From JAFAGX01 sp035624215 (GTDB taxonomy: Bacteria; Acidobacteriota; Terriglobia; Terriglobales; Acidobacteriaceae): a DNA stretch of 64,000 bases. A program made the position numbers and the translations under genes. The stretch lies in the NCBI GenBank assembly GCA_035624215.1, contig DASPRY010000048.1, positions 62,001 to 126,000 of the forward strand, in the 5' to 3' direction. Shown in pieces: positions 16,859 through 25,217 of this stretch. Each line of letters opens with the position of its first letter. Position 1 is the stretch's first letter. The notes under the pieces are model-generated. The model ran no database searches. It was not told the DNA's origin and saw only the letters and a list, made by a program, of their open reading frames with translations.

Positions 16859-17893
16859 ATGAAACCATCCCGCAGTTTTGCCAGCGACAACAACGCCGGC
16901 ATTCATCCCAGGATATTGAAAGCGATTGCTGCGGCCAACCAGGGCCATGTCGTGGGGTATGGCGACGATCCTTACACCGAAGCCGCAATTGAAAAACTCA
17001 GGAAGCATTTTGGCGCTGACATAGAGGTTTTTTTCGCCTTCAATGGCACCGCCGCAAACTGCCTGGGACTCAAAGCTCTCACCGAGACCTATCACGCCGT
17101 GACTTGTGCCGAATGCGCGCATATCTATACCGATGAATGCGGCGCGCCGGAGAGATTTACTGGTTGCAAACTGATTCCCATTCCCGCTCCAGACGGCAAG
17201 CTCACGGTTGAGTCGGTCGCGCGCGCCTACCACGGAATCGGCGACCAGCACCACGTGCAGCCGCGTGTGATTTCCATTACCCAGGCCACAGAAATGGGGA
17301 CAATCTATAAACCCGGGGAGATTCGCGATTTGGCGCGCTTCGCTCACCAACGAGATATGTTTCTGCACATGGACGGGGCCCGGATCGCAAATGCTGCGGT
17401 TAGTCTGGGCCTGACCTTGCGCGGGGCCACGCGCGATCTCGGCGTCGATGTGTTGTCGTTTGGCGGAACGAAGAACGGCGCCATGGGTGCGGAGTCGGTG
17501 ATTTTTTTTGACAAGAAATTCAGCCGGGATTTTCTCTACATCCGTAAGCAGGCGATGCAGCTCGCTTCCAAGATGCGCTTCATCTCGGTGCAGTTTGAAG
17601 CGCTGCTTACGGACGATCTATGGAGAAAAAACGCTGAGCACTCCAATCGAATGGCAGTCTTGCTGGAGAAAAAAATCCGCGATATCCCGCAAATCAGAAT
17701 TGTGTATCCGGTAGAAGCAAACGGAGTATTCGCGCAAATTCCCTCGCGTGCAATCTCTAAAATACAGACCCGCTATTTTTTCTATGTATGGAACGAGGAG
17801 CAGTCGGTGGTGCGTTGGATGTGCTCTTTCGATACCGCAGAGAATGATGTAACTCAGTTCGCCCGATTTGTCGCTGACGCTGTGGCAAACTAG
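16859..17893 (+). CDS. ltaE: Low-specificity L-threonine aldolase
   Basis: 344 aa PLP enzyme that cleaves L-threonine/allo-threonine to glycine and acetaldehyde. The start MKPSRSFASDNNAG is typical of the aldolase fold type I. Visible landmarks are FNGTAANCLGLKAL (near residue 61), VISITQATEMGTIY, HMDGARIANAA (PLP-binding Asp, near 176) and SFGGTKNGAMGAE, where the Lys in TKNG forms the Schiff base with PLP. Length is normal. It is divergently transcribed from the deacetylase gene. Beta-eliminating lyases share the fold, but the TKNG motif and overall pattern favour threonine aldolase. Confidence 0.9.
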   Translation: MKPSRSFASDNNAGIHPRILKAIAAANQGHVVGYGDDPYTEAAIEKLRKHFGADIEVFFAFNGTAANCLGLKALTETYHAVTCAECAHIYTDECGAPERFTGCKLIPIPAPDGKLTVESVARAYHGIGDQHHVQPRVISITQATEMGTIYKPGEIRDLARFAHQRDMFLHMDGARIANAAVSLGLTLRGATRDLGVDVLSFGGTKNGAMGAESVIFFDKKFSRDFLYIRKQAMQLASKMRFISVQFEALLTDDLWRKNAEHSNRMAVLLEKKIRDIPQIRIVYPVEANGVFAQIPSRAISKIQTRYFFYVWNEEQSVVRWMCSFDTAENDVTQFARFVADAVAN

Positions 17894-18007
17894 CTGGCCG
17901 TCCGAGAACCGGCACCCAGCCGTGATCTTGATTTTTCGGGTTTGTTCGCATACAGTGACGCTTCCCCCATTAGAGTCAGTAGTTGGTTCCTTCGCGAAGG
18001 AGTGGTA

Positions 18008-18415
18008 ATGAACCGGAAGTGGTTGGCGGTTGGCTGTCTGTTGGGAATTGCATTTTGTCTCATTGGTTTGCCCAGTTGCGGGAGCAAGCAAAAACTCGTG
18101 GCCATCACGGTTAACCCATCCGGGGGCATCGTTTTTGGATCTATAAATCCCGCCCTGTTTGCGCAGCTCACTGCTACAGGCACTTACATTCACCCGCCCG
18201 CCACAAAAGACATTACGGACCAGGTCACATGGACCTCGGACGTTACCGAGGTCGCAGCGGTGAATAGCGCCGGCGTAGTGACCCCAACCGTTGCCTGCGG
18301 AGTCTCCAACATTACCGCCAGCCTGAAAACCAACGACCCCACGGGGAACATAATCAGCGGCACCACGACTGTTACAGTTGACGGTCCGTCTCCCTGCCAG
18401 AGTGTCTCCCCGTAG
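18008..18415 (+). CDS. Lipoprotein with Ig-like group 2 (BIG2) domain
   Basis: 135 aa from ATG 18008, which has GAAGGAG eight bases upstream. A lipoprotein signal peptide (MNRKWLAVGCLLGIAFCLIG..LPSCGS, lipobox LPSC) is followed by a single bacterial Ig-like domain: AITVNPSGG at the start, ITDQVTWTSDVTEVAAVNSA in the middle and GVVTPTVACGVSNITAS near the end, the usual Big_2 pattern. It is probably exposed on the cell surface or tethered in the periplasm. Function not known; such short Big_2 lipoproteins are common in soil acidobacteria. Confidence 0.82.
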   Translation: MNRKWLAVGCLLGIAFCLIGLPSCGSKQKLVAITVNPSGGIVFGSINPALFAQLTATGTYIHPPATKDITDQVTWTSDVTEVAAVNSAGVVTPTVACGVSNITASLKTNDPTGNIISGTTTVTVDGPSPCQSVSP

Positions 18416-18448
18416 TTAGCACGTGTGTAATTCGAAGCCGACTAATCC

Positions 18449-18619
18449 CTATCTCTCTTCGGTTAAGAGTTTTCCCAGTGTTGGCTTGTATTTTTCTTTT
18501 TTCGTTTTCCTTCGGTCTGGCGCTACACGTGACGGCCTGGGCTCTCCGATCCGCTCGCGGGCCAGCGCTTTGACTGCTTCCACGGCCCGGAATTGCTTGG
18601 TTTTTTTCTTCCTCGCCAT
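18449..18619 (-). CDS. Small basic protein, unknown
   Basis: About 56 aa, very Lys/Arg rich. From ATG 18619 it begins MARKKKTKQFRAVEAVKALA and ends PTLGKLLTEER; an upstream ATG at 18628 and a TTG at 18658 are alternatives. The even charge pattern and the 'PSRVAPDRR' and 'KYKPTLGKLLTEE' segments look selected rather than random. The gene is convergent with the Ig-like lipoprotein. A nucleic-acid-binding role is possible, but this is only inferred from composition. Confidence 0.55.
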   Translation of the reverse strand: MARKKKTKQFRAVEAVKALARERIGEPRPSRVAPDRRKTKKEKYKPTLGKLLTEER

Positions 18620-18726
18620 CGCCCTCATCTTGCCACATTTGCAGGCCTTGCCATGCAATAATCAAGACTTCGGCATGTTTGCCGCAATTAGCCTATAGGC
18701 CGAACGGCCAACGACGAACGACCTCC

Positions 18727-19002
18727 ATGGACGAACGAGATTTCTTCGACGAAAAACAGGATAAGAAAACGGCAACTCTAAACTGTCCTCATTGCCAGCA
18801 ATCCGCCGAGTACGAGATTACCTGGTTGGTACGGACCAAGAAAAAACAGCTCTCGGGCCGCGCCGATGAGCGGGACCGCGCCCGCTTTGCCAAAGCGCGC
18901 TCTTACATGCTGCGCAAGGACGATCTGATGGCCTGCAAGAATATGCGATGCCGCAAGCGTTTCGAGATATCCGGCGTGCAGTCCGTGGTTTTCACCGATT
19001 GA
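18727..19002 (+). CDS. Conserved hypothetical protein with paired cysteines
   Basis: 91 aa from ATG 18727. It begins MDERDFFDEKQDKKTATLNC and contains CPHCQQSA (Cys-x2-Cys, residues about 20-23) and a second pair CKNMRC near residue 70, spaced like a small zinc ribbon. The middle is basic (RTKKKQLSGRADERDRARFA). No enzymatic motif is visible. It lies upstream of the ETF operon by 114 bp in the same direction but is probably separate. Function not recognised. Confidence 0.65.
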   Translation: MDERDFFDEKQDKKTATLNCPHCQQSAEYEITWLVRTKKKQLSGRADERDRARFAKARSYMLRKDDLMACKNMRCRKRFEISGVQSVVFTD

Positions 19003-19116
19003 TCACAGCGTGATTTTCTCTTCTGTGCTACTCGTTTATACTGGCAAGTTTTACCAGTCAATTAAGTCAACTCTGGATGGGCGGCGGACGCTTTCCGCCT
19101 TTGCCAAGGAGTCTCG

Positions 19117-19887
19117 TTGAAAATTCTGGTTTGCATGAAGCAGGTGCCGCAGAAAGATGCGCCCCTGAAGCTCAACGATAGCAGCACCTGGATTCGGGAA
19201 GATGTTTCCTACGAAGTCAATGAACCGGATGCCTACGCGCTCGAGGAGGCACTTCGGCAGAAGGAAAAACACGGCGGTGAAGTGGTTGTAATCACCTCCG
19301 GCCCAGGGCGCGCCCAGCAGGTTCTGCGCGAAGCCTTGGCTAAAGGCGCAGACCGTGCCATTCATCTCGAAGACAACGCCTTCGTTGGCCTCGACGCTTT
19401 CAATACCGCGCGCGCCTTCGCTGCCGCAATCAAGGATGACAAGTTTGATCTGATTTTCACTGGTCTTCAGTCAGACGACTACGGTTATGCGCAAACTGGC
19501 GTAATTTTGGCTGAATTACTGGGTTGGCCGCACGCCACCATCATTATGCAGATCGAGAGGACCGACAGCGGCATTCGGGTGAAGCGGGAGCTCGAAGCCG
19601 GTTTCTTCCAATTTGTAGACATGCCGTTGCCGGCAGTGCTGACCATCCAATCGGGGATCAACAAACTGCGCTACGCAACGTTAATCGGGATCAAGCAAGC
19701 CAAGAACAAGCCATTGCGCAAGGTCACAATGGCAGATGTGCAGTCGTCGATTAGCGCGAACTTGCAGAAGATTGAACGCATGTACGTGCCGCAGAAGACC
19801 AAAAATACTGAGTTTCTGGAGGGACCCGCAGCGGAAGTCGCCAAAAGGCTGGCCGACAAGCTGCGCAACGAGGTCCGGGTGTTGTAG
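19117..19887 (+). CDS. etfB: Electron transfer flavoprotein beta subunit
   Basis: 256 aa subunit of the soluble FAD/AMP heterodimer that takes electrons from acyl-CoA and related dehydrogenases. Starts from TTG 19117 (MKILVCMKQVPQKDAPLKL), with an AAGGAG ten bases upstream. It has the VKQVP motif, SGPGRAQQVLREALAKGADRA, the FTGLQSDDYGYAQTGV..LAELLGWPHA AMP-binding region and a C-terminal domain. The first gene of the etfB-etfA-ETFQO module; the alpha subunit starts 44 bp later. Together the three should move electrons from fatty-acid or amino-acid oxidation to the quinone pool. Confidence 0.95.
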   Translation: MKILVCMKQVPQKDAPLKLNDSSTWIREDVSYEVNEPDAYALEEALRQKEKHGGEVVVITSGPGRAQQVLREALAKGADRAIHLEDNAFVGLDAFNTARAFAAAIKDDKFDLIFTGLQSDDYGYAQTGVILAELLGWPHATIIMQIERTDSGIRVKRELEAGFFQFVDMPLPAVLTIQSGINKLRYATLIGIKQAKNKPLRKVTMADVQSSISANLQKIERMYVPQKTKNTEFLEGPAAEVAKRLADKLRNEVRVL

Positions 19888-19931
19888 ACTTCTGCGGTTT
19901 TTCGCCGAATCCGAACTTGAGAATTCTCTGT

Positions 19932-20927
19932 ATGCCTGAAAGCATTCTTGTCGTCGTCGAGCAACGCGAAGGGAAACTTAACCGCGTCTCCTGGGAGACT
20001 CTAACCGCCGGACAGGCTCTGTCTGCGGAAACCGGCTGGCCACTGCAGGCCGCGGTGGTTGGCGGTGGAGTAGCAGGATTGGCCGGTGAAGTTGCCGGCA
20101 AGAAAGTCACGAAAGTTTATGCTGTCGAGTCTCCCAGGCTCGACCCTTATACCCCGGACGCGTTTGCCGCCGGATTGAAGCAGTTTATTGAAGCTCAGCA
20201 GCCAAAGCTGCTTTTGATGCCGCACACCTATCAGGTACGGGATTTTGTGCCTAAGCTGGCTACCGCCATGGGCCGCACGGTGATCAGCGATTGCATCGGC
20301 TACAAAAAGCACGGCGAGAAGCTGGTTTTCACTCGCCAGATGTTCCAGGGAAAGTTGGCCGCGGATGTTAGCTTCGGCTGCGAGCCTCCTTGGTTTGTCA
20401 CTTTTCAGAACGGGGCCTTCCGCGCCGACAAGGTCGAAGCTGGGACGAATGCGGCTCCGGTGGAAACTGTCAAGGTCGACATTCCCGACAACGTCATTCG
20501 CAACAGACCGCACGAAGTCTTCAAAGAAGCCAAACAGGCCGTCGACCTCACCCAGGCGGAAATCATTGTTTCCATTGGCCGCGGAATCAAGGAGCAGAAA
20601 AATATCGAACTCGCCAAGCAGCTGGCGGATGCCCTGGGCGGCGAGATCGCGGCTTCGCGTCCGATCTGCGACTCTGGTTGGCTGCCGATGGACCGCCAGA
20701 TTGGATCGTCCGGGCAAACCGTTGCGCCTAAACTTTATCTGGCGCTTGGAATCAGCGGTGCGATTCAGCACATTGTGGGAATGAAAGGGTCACGCACCAT
20801 CATCGCGGTCAATAAAGATTCTGAAGCTCCCATTTTCGAGATCGCCGATTACGCAGTCGTCGGAAACCTCTTTGACATCGTTCCTCCGCTGATTGAGGAA
20901 GTGAAGAAAGCAAAAGCAGGAGCCTAA
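19932..20927 (+). CDS. etfA: Electron transfer flavoprotein alpha subunit
   Basis: 331 aa from ATG 19932 (MPESILVVVEQREGKLNRVS). The N-terminal domain is followed by the FAD-binding C-terminal domain, with the motifs ISIGRGIKEQKNIELAKQLA (actually IVSIGRGIKE) and AASRPICDSGWLPMDRQIGS, then GQTVAPKLYLALGISGAIQH, the family's strongest signature (FAD phosphates and ribityl contact). It is 44 bp downstream of etfB and 72 bp upstream of the ETF-quinone oxidoreductase, the same strand and presumably the same transcript. Length normal. Confidence 0.95.
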   Translation: MPESILVVVEQREGKLNRVSWETLTAGQALSAETGWPLQAAVVGGGVAGLAGEVAGKKVTKVYAVESPRLDPYTPDAFAAGLKQFIEAQQPKLLLMPHTYQVRDFVPKLATAMGRTVISDCIGYKKHGEKLVFTRQMFQGKLAADVSFGCEPPWFVTFQNGAFRADKVEAGTNAAPVETVKVDIPDNVIRNRPHEVFKEAKQAVDLTQAEIIVSIGRGIKEQKNIELAKQLADALGGEIAASRPICDSGWLPMDRQIGSSGQTVAPKLYLALGISGAIQHIVGMKGSRTIIAVNKDSEAPIFEIADYAVVGNLFDIVPPLIEEVKKAKAGA

Positions 20928-20970
20928 GCAAAACCTGCTTATATTCCCTGGGACCTATCCGATTCGCCGT

Positions 20971-21010
20971 TTGGCTAAATGCCAAGTGCTGATTGCTAAA
21001 TGCTGATTTT
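20971..21010. repeat. Intergenic micro-repeat of the 'GCTAAATGCTAA' family
   Basis: Imperfect copies of an 8-10 nt unit (GGCTAAATGCC, AAGTGCTGATT, GCTAAATGCTG) fill the gap before the ETF-quinone oxidoreductase, running into its first codons. The same unit recurs at 23046-23124, 40114-40191 and 55057-55139. Here it is present in one orientation only. Confidence 0.6.
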
Positions 21011-22715
21011 CCGCAAGCCCCTCGAAGGAATCGAACGTCCGCAGATGCCCGCCGACGTGGTCATCGTCGGCGGCGGACCGGCTGGCATGGCGTGTGCCTT
21101 GCGGCTTTCACAGCTTATCGATCAGCACAATTCACAGAATCCTGATAAGCAGCTGAGCAAAGAAAACATCTACCTCCTCGAGAAGGCGCGAGAAATTGGC
21201 CAGCATTGTCTTTCGGGCGCGCTTCTTGATCCCCGCTCCATGCGCGAATTGCTCCCGGGATTCGAGAAACAGGCTCCGCTGGATGCGCCCGTCAGCCAGG
21301 AAGCGGTTTACTTTCTGACTCGTAAAGGCAAGTTCAAGTTGCCGATCACACCGCCGCCCCTTCGCGATCACGGCAACTATGTCATCTCCCTGAATCGTTT
21401 CGTAAAGTGGCTGGGCAGCAAGGTCGAAGAAACCGGGATCACCGTCTTCACTGGCTTCGCCGGCTCGGAGTTGCTCTTTGAGGGCGACCGAGTCACCGGA
21501 GTGCGCACAGACGACAAAGGCGTGGACAAACAGAACCAGCCGAAATCAAACTTCGAGCCGGGCTACGATCTGCAGGCAAAAGTCGTGATTCTTGCCGAAG
21601 GTCCACGCGGCTCACTCACCAAGCAACTCATCACGAGGTTTGATCTGATGAAGGATCGCAATCCGCAAACCTTTGGGCAAGGGGTGAAAGAGTTGTGGGA
21701 ATTGCCATCCGGCCGGATCGCGCCTGGACAGGTTATTTACACAATGGGCTGGCCGCTGACTTCCAAAGAGTATGGCGGCGCGTGGATGTATGGCAGTAAA
21801 GACAACATCGTCTCGCTCGGTTTTGTCACTGCATTGGAGTATCCAGATCCGCGCCTCGATCCCCAGCACGTTTTACAGGATTTCAAACAGCATCCCTTTA
21901 TCGCCGGGCTGCTCGAAGGCGGAAAGATGATTCGCTACGGCGCGAAATCTCTTCCCTATAGCGGCTGGTGGGCCGTGCCACCCCTAGCCGGCGATGGCTG
22001 GATGATCGTCGGTGACTCGGCCGGACTGCTGAATTCTGCCCGCCTGAAAGGAATCCATCTTGCGATCAAGAGCGGCATGTTGGCGGCGGAGACAGCGTTC
22101 GAGGCTCTAAAGCAAGACAATTTCTCCGCCAGCACCATCGGACAATATCAGGCGAAAGTGGAATCGAGTTGGATCAGGGACGAGCTCTGGAAAGTTCGCA
22201 ATTTCCACCAGGGATTTGAGCATGGATTCTGGGCCGGAATGTTTCACGCGGGAATTCAGCAGTTCACCGGCGGCTATGGGCTGCGCAACCGCTACCCCGG
22301 CACTGCTGGTTATCAACACATGAAAAAGCTCTCCGCTTTGAGTGCCGATGGCGGTGACGAGGCTTATCTCCTCGGCCCAGCCAAAGGCGACGGCAAGCTC
22401 ACTTTCGACAAGCTGACCGATCTTTATCATTCGGGAACAAAACATGAAGAGGATCAGCCCAGCCATTTGGTCATTCACGACACCAATATCTGCAATGTGA
22501 GATGCATCAAGGAATTCGGCAGCCCCTGCCAGAATTTTTGCCCCGCGAATGTTTACGAGATGGTGGATGACGCTGAGCAGCCGAATGGTAAACGCATCAG
22601 TTTGAATCCCTCCAATTGTGTGCACTGCAAAACCTGCGACATTCAGGATCCGTATCAGATCATCACCTGGGTTCCCCCGGAAGGTGGCGGCGGCCCTAAT
22701 TACGACGGAATGTGA
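21000..22715 (+). CDS. Electron-transferring-flavoprotein:ubiquinone oxidoreductase
   Basis: 571 aa membrane-associated flavo-iron-sulfur enzyme that passes electrons from ETF to quinone. The N-terminus has a Rossmann FAD motif (VVIVGGGPAGMACALRLSQL, residues about 20-39), a GQHCLSGALLDPRSM motif near residue 67 and a GDSAGLLN motif near residue 339. The C-terminal 4Fe-4S domain supplies four cysteines in CQNFCPANVYE and NCVHCKTCDIQDPYQ, and the chain ends WVPPEGGGGPNYDGM, as is typical. It completes the ETF module. Just upstream (20971-21010) lies a micro-repeat and the ATG is inside that repeat's edge. Confidence 0.95.
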   Translation: MLIFRKPLEGIERPQMPADVVIVGGGPAGMACALRLSQLIDQHNSQNPDKQLSKENIYLLEKAREIGQHCLSGALLDPRSMRELLPGFEKQAPLDAPVSQEAVYFLTRKGKFKLPITPPPLRDHGNYVISLNRFVKWLGSKVEETGITVFTGFAGSELLFEGDRVTGVRTDDKGVDKQNQPKSNFEPGYDLQAKVVILAEGPRGSLTKQLITRFDLMKDRNPQTFGQGVKELWELPSGRIAPGQVIYTMGWPLTSKEYGGAWMYGSKDNIVSLGFVTALEYPDPRLDPQHVLQDFKQHPFIAGLLEGGKMIRYGAKSLPYSGWWAVPPLAGDGWMIVGDSAGLLNSARLKGIHLAIKSGMLAAETAFEALKQDNFSASTIGQYQAKVESSWIRDELWKVRNFHQGFEHGFWAGMFHAGIQQFTGGYGLRNRYPGTAGYQHMKKLSALSADGGDEAYLLGPAKGDGKLTFDKLTDLYHSGTKHEEDQPSHLVIHDTNICNVRCIKEFGSPCQNFCPANVYEMVDDAEQPNGKRISLNPSNCVHCKTCDIQDPYQIITWVPPEGGGGPNYDGM

Positions 22716-22880
22716 AGGGCTGCTGTTTGCTTCAGCAGTTGATCTGCCAATAGAGCTCAGACGCCGACTTACCGCGCAGAAGGGAAAGGTCTGCCGCACC
22801 AACCCCTTGCTGCATCTATAATTGATTGAGTTTCCGACCGCGGCGTCCTCGGGCATACCCAGGCCACCGTGGCGAGGGAG

Positions 22881-23003
22881 ACGTCACGCGGAGAGGTTCG
22901 TGGACACGGCTCCCGAGGGTGTTGGTGGAAACGCCAGCGCCTCCCGGCTTCGCGAGAAGCCATTGGAAAGGAAATGCTCGCCGCCGGTAATCCTGCGTGT
23001 TTC
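22881..23003 (+). ncRNA. Structured leader of moaA, probable molybdenum cofactor (Moco) riboswitch
   Basis: A compact folded RNA in the leader of moaA. Outer stem CACGCGG (22885-22891) pairs with CTGCGTG (22993-22999, one G:U). Inside are two hairpins capped by GNRA tetraloops: GTTGGTG-GAAA-CGCCAGC (22921-22938) and GGCTTC-GCGA-GAAGCC (22946-22961). Conserved-looking linkers follow (GCCTCCCGG before the second hairpin and ATTGGAAAGGAAATGCTCGC after it). The position before the first Moco-synthesis gene and the multi-hairpin fold with tetraloops match the Moco RNA motif (Rfam RF01055) as I recall it. It does not show the cobalamin B12-box. If correct, high Moco would reduce moaA expression. 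Family name is inferred. Confidence 0.6.
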
Positions 23004-23045
23004 CCTTCCAGACTGGCTCTAATCCGGAGCACTGGCTTGAGGAGA

Positions 23046-23124
23046 AGCACTTAGCAATTAGCACTTGGCATTTCGCCAGAGAAGGTTTTGCCAAATGCTA
23101 AGCGCCAAATGCTAAGTGCTAAGT
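23046..23124. repeat. Inverted micro-repeat pair in the moaA leader
   Basis: The left arm (23046-23077) carries AGCACTTAGCAATTAGCACT and TTGGCATTT; the right arm (23088-23124) carries the complementary units GCCAAATGCTAAG, GCCAAATGCTAAG and TGCTAAGT. They lie between the riboswitch-like RNA and the moaA start and could form a long imperfect hairpin in the transcript. Confidence 0.7.
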
Positions 23125-23129
23125 CCAAA

Positions 23130-24122
23130 ATGGCTGTTCTTACCGACAAATTCGGCCGCGCCATCACCGATCTTCGGATCTCTGTCACCGATCGTTGCAA
23201 CTACAAATGTGTGTACTGCCGCACCGGAAATGAGGGCGCGCTCTATGGCGATTTGCCGTTTGCTGATTACTTGCGCATGGCGCGCGTCCTCGCCGCGATG
23301 GGGATCAAGAAGGTTCGAATAACCGGTGGAGAGCCGCTACTGCGCTCAGGGGTGGTCGAGTTTGTGCGCCAGCTCTCGCAACTGCGGGATGCCGAAGGTG
23401 ACCCACTGGAGCTTGCGCTCACCACCAATGGCCATTTGCTGCCTGAAATGGCGCAGCCTCTCAAAGCTGCAGGCTTGCATCGCGTTACCGTGAGCATGGA
23501 TGCTGTCGATCCCGACCGTTTTGCCCGCATCACACGCGTGCCCAACGGTTATGACAACGTTCTGACTGGAATTCGCGCGGCCCGGCGCGCCGGGTTGTGG
23601 CCGGTGAAAGTCAACTGCGTGCTGATGCGCGGCTTCAACGAAGATCAGATTATCCCGTTTGGCATGTTTGCTCGAGAGGAAGGTGTCGTAGTGCGCTTCA
23701 TCGAATTCATGCCCCTGGAAGAGGACCGCGTATGGTCGCGAGAGACAGTGGTCACCCTGGATGAGATTGTGAAGCGCATGGCGGAGTATCGCCCCCTGGT
23801 CGAGATTTCACACGCCCGCAGCGAGACGGCGCGGCGCTATCGCTTTGATGATGGCCTCGGTGAGATCGGAATCATCGCCCCGGTTTCGCACCCCTTTTGC
23901 GGCCACTGCAGCCGCATTCGCATCACCTCCGACGGCAAAATTCGTACCTGCCTTTTTTCCGTCTGGGACCATGATTTGCACGAACTGATGCGGCGCGGTG
24001 CCTCCGATGACGAGATGGCTGACTTCATTCGTGGCGTGTTGCAAAAAAAAGAAGAGCGCCACCACATCGGAGAACCGGATTTTGTGCCCGCCTCGCGTAC
24101 CATGGTGCACATCGGCGGTTAG
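23130..24122 (+). CDS. moaA: GTP 3',8-cyclase MoaA
   Basis: 330 aa radical SAM enzyme that starts molybdopterin synthesis by rearranging GTP to 3',8-cyclo-7,8-dihydro-GTP. The N-terminal cluster is CNYKCVYC (CxxxCxxC), preceded by DLRISVTDR as in all MoaA; the GGEPLLR motif follows near residue 70, and the C-terminal second 4Fe-4S site is CGHCSRIR...CLFS. Length and motif spacing are normal; the C-terminal 'GG' (HIGG) needed for function is present. ATG 23130 is chosen since upstream in-frame residues derive from the micro-repeat. Other Moco genes are not in the window. Likely controlled by the leader RNA at 22881-23003. Confidence 0.95.
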   Translation: MAVLTDKFGRAITDLRISVTDRCNYKCVYCRTGNEGALYGDLPFADYLRMARVLAAMGIKKVRITGGEPLLRSGVVEFVRQLSQLRDAEGDPLELALTTNGHLLPEMAQPLKAAGLHRVTVSMDAVDPDRFARITRVPNGYDNVLTGIRAARRAGLWPVKVNCVLMRGFNEDQIIPFGMFAREEGVVVRFIEFMPLEEDRVWSRETVVTLDEIVKRMAEYRPLVEISHARSETARRYRFDDGLGEIGIIAPVSHPFCGHCSRIRITSDGKIRTCLFSVWDHDLHELMRRGASDDEMADFIRGVLQKKEERHHIGEPDFVPASRTMVHIGG

Positions 24123-24138
24123 CCTGCTTCGTTGCACT

Positions 24139-24210
24139 ATGTCATCCTGAGCGTAACTGCACGATTCGCTCGCGAGTCGTGCAGCGGAGTCAAAGGACAC
24201 CTTGCACTTC
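24139..24210. repeat. Dispersed 'TCATCCTGAGCG' intergenic repeat
   Basis: GTCATCCTGAGCGTAACTGC followed by a short palindrome (GCACGATTCGC..GCGAGTCGTGC) and GGAGTCAAAGGACACC. This is a repeat type often seen between acidobacterial genes; a related pair lies at 27795-27955. An in-frame reading of it would add a spurious N-terminus to the next gene. Confidence 0.6.
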
Positions 24211-24305
24211 GGTCCAGTCAGCGGCTCTTCAGAGAATTCTCTTATCGATTGTGCGTTGATGCGCAAAGGGCGCAACGCTATGAAGCAGTGCGCTACTCTA
24301 TATTG

Positions 24306-25130
24306 GTGAGTAAAAACCGTACGTGCATTGTCGTCATTGGACTTGCTTTCTCCAGCCTTACGCCTACATCGAATGCTCAATCCTATCTCGGCTTCGATCG
24401 CAATGATTACCCGGGAGATGCGAACTTAAAAGCCATCCGCCAAACATTTGCTTTCTCCGGTTACTGGCTCAACAACCCTCCGGGAGAAAACAGCAACAGC
24501 TGGATTGGCAAGCGCTCTGCTCTGGAAGCGGCAGGAGTCGGATTTCTGGTTTTGTTCAATGGCCGGCTTGACGCTCAAGTGAAACACGTTGCCCGCGCCA
24601 CCAGGCTTGGCAAATCTGACGCTCAGGCTGCGATTTCGGCAGCCAAACGCGAAGGGTTTCCCACCGGTACAGTAATTTTTCTTGACCAGGAGCAAGGCGG
24701 CAGGATGCTCCCCGAGCAGAAAGCCTATATCTACTCGTGGGTGGACGCGATCAACGTTTCTGGATTTCGTGCCGGCATCTATTGTTCCGGCATTGCCGCG
24801 CAAGAATCGCCCGGAGTCAGCATCGTGACTGCCGAAGACATTCGCCAAAACGCTGCCAACCGTACCATTGTTTACTTCGTAACCAATGATGCCTGTCCTC
24901 CGTCTCCTGGCTGCGCATTTCCGAAGAGACCACCCAAACCGGGGGATAGCGGCGTCGCATTCGCGGATATCTGGCAATTCGCCCAGTCACCCAGACGACG
25001 CGATTTTGCCCAGGCCTGTCCGGCAAACTACAATCCCGACAAAAATTGCTACCCGCCGGGGCTCTCCGACCAGCAAATCCATATAGATGTAGATACCGCA
25101 AACTCGCCCGACCCGTCGCGCGGACGCTAG
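24306..25130 (+). CDS. Secreted DUF1906 (Rv2525c-like glycoside-hydrolase-like) protein
   Basis: 274 aa from GTG 24306. A signal peptide (VSKNRTCIVVIGLAFSSLTP..NAQ) precedes a domain resembling DUF1906, a TIM-barrel fold related to glycoside hydrolase family 25. Cues are SYLGFDRNDYPGDANLKAIR at the start, FLVLFNGRLDAQ, GTVIFLDQEQGGRM (acidic pair near residue 125), GFRAGIYCSGIAA and ADIWQFAQSPRR near the end. The proposed role is cell-wall or peptidoglycan related hydrolysis, not demonstrated for most members. Four cysteines near the C-terminus suggest disulfides. The TTG three bases upstream is an alternative start. Confidence 0.75.
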   Translation: MSKNRTCIVVIGLAFSSLTPTSNAQSYLGFDRNDYPGDANLKAIRQTFAFSGYWLNNPPGENSNSWIGKRSALEAAGVGFLVLFNGRLDAQVKHVARATRLGKSDAQAAISAAKREGFPTGTVIFLDQEQGGRMLPEQKAYIYSWVDAINVSGFRAGIYCSGIAAQESPGVSIVTAEDIRQNAANRTIVYFVTNDACPPSPGCAFPKRPPKPGDSGVAFADIWQFAQSPRRRDFAQACPANYNPDKNCYPPGLSDQQIHIDVDTANSPDPSRGR

Positions 25131-25160
25131 CTATCAGCTATCAGCCATCAGCAGTCGCCT
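25131..25160. repeat. Short tandem micro-repeat (CTATCAGC unit)
   Basis: CTATCAGCTATCAGCCATCA followed by GCAGTCGCC directly after the DUF1906 stop codon. An 8-nt unit is repeated about three times with changes. Similar in style to the arrays near 26551, 27324 and 51720. Confidence 0.55.
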
Positions 25161-25217
25161 TTCAGTACCGATGAAACCTACAAAACCACGCAGGAACATC
25201 CGCCCTATAATTTGTGA

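Noticed and set aside
15782..17368. Long minus-strand frame extending the deacetylase by 191 residues
   Set aside because: The extension runs opposite and through the clear threonine aldolase gene; the HDAC family start (MLPFKLVYSDDYY) is at 16795.
22881..23003. Cobalamin riboswitch as an alternative to Moco
   Set aside because: The B12-box (AGxCAGGAxACCxGCC type) is absent, and the downstream gene is moaA.
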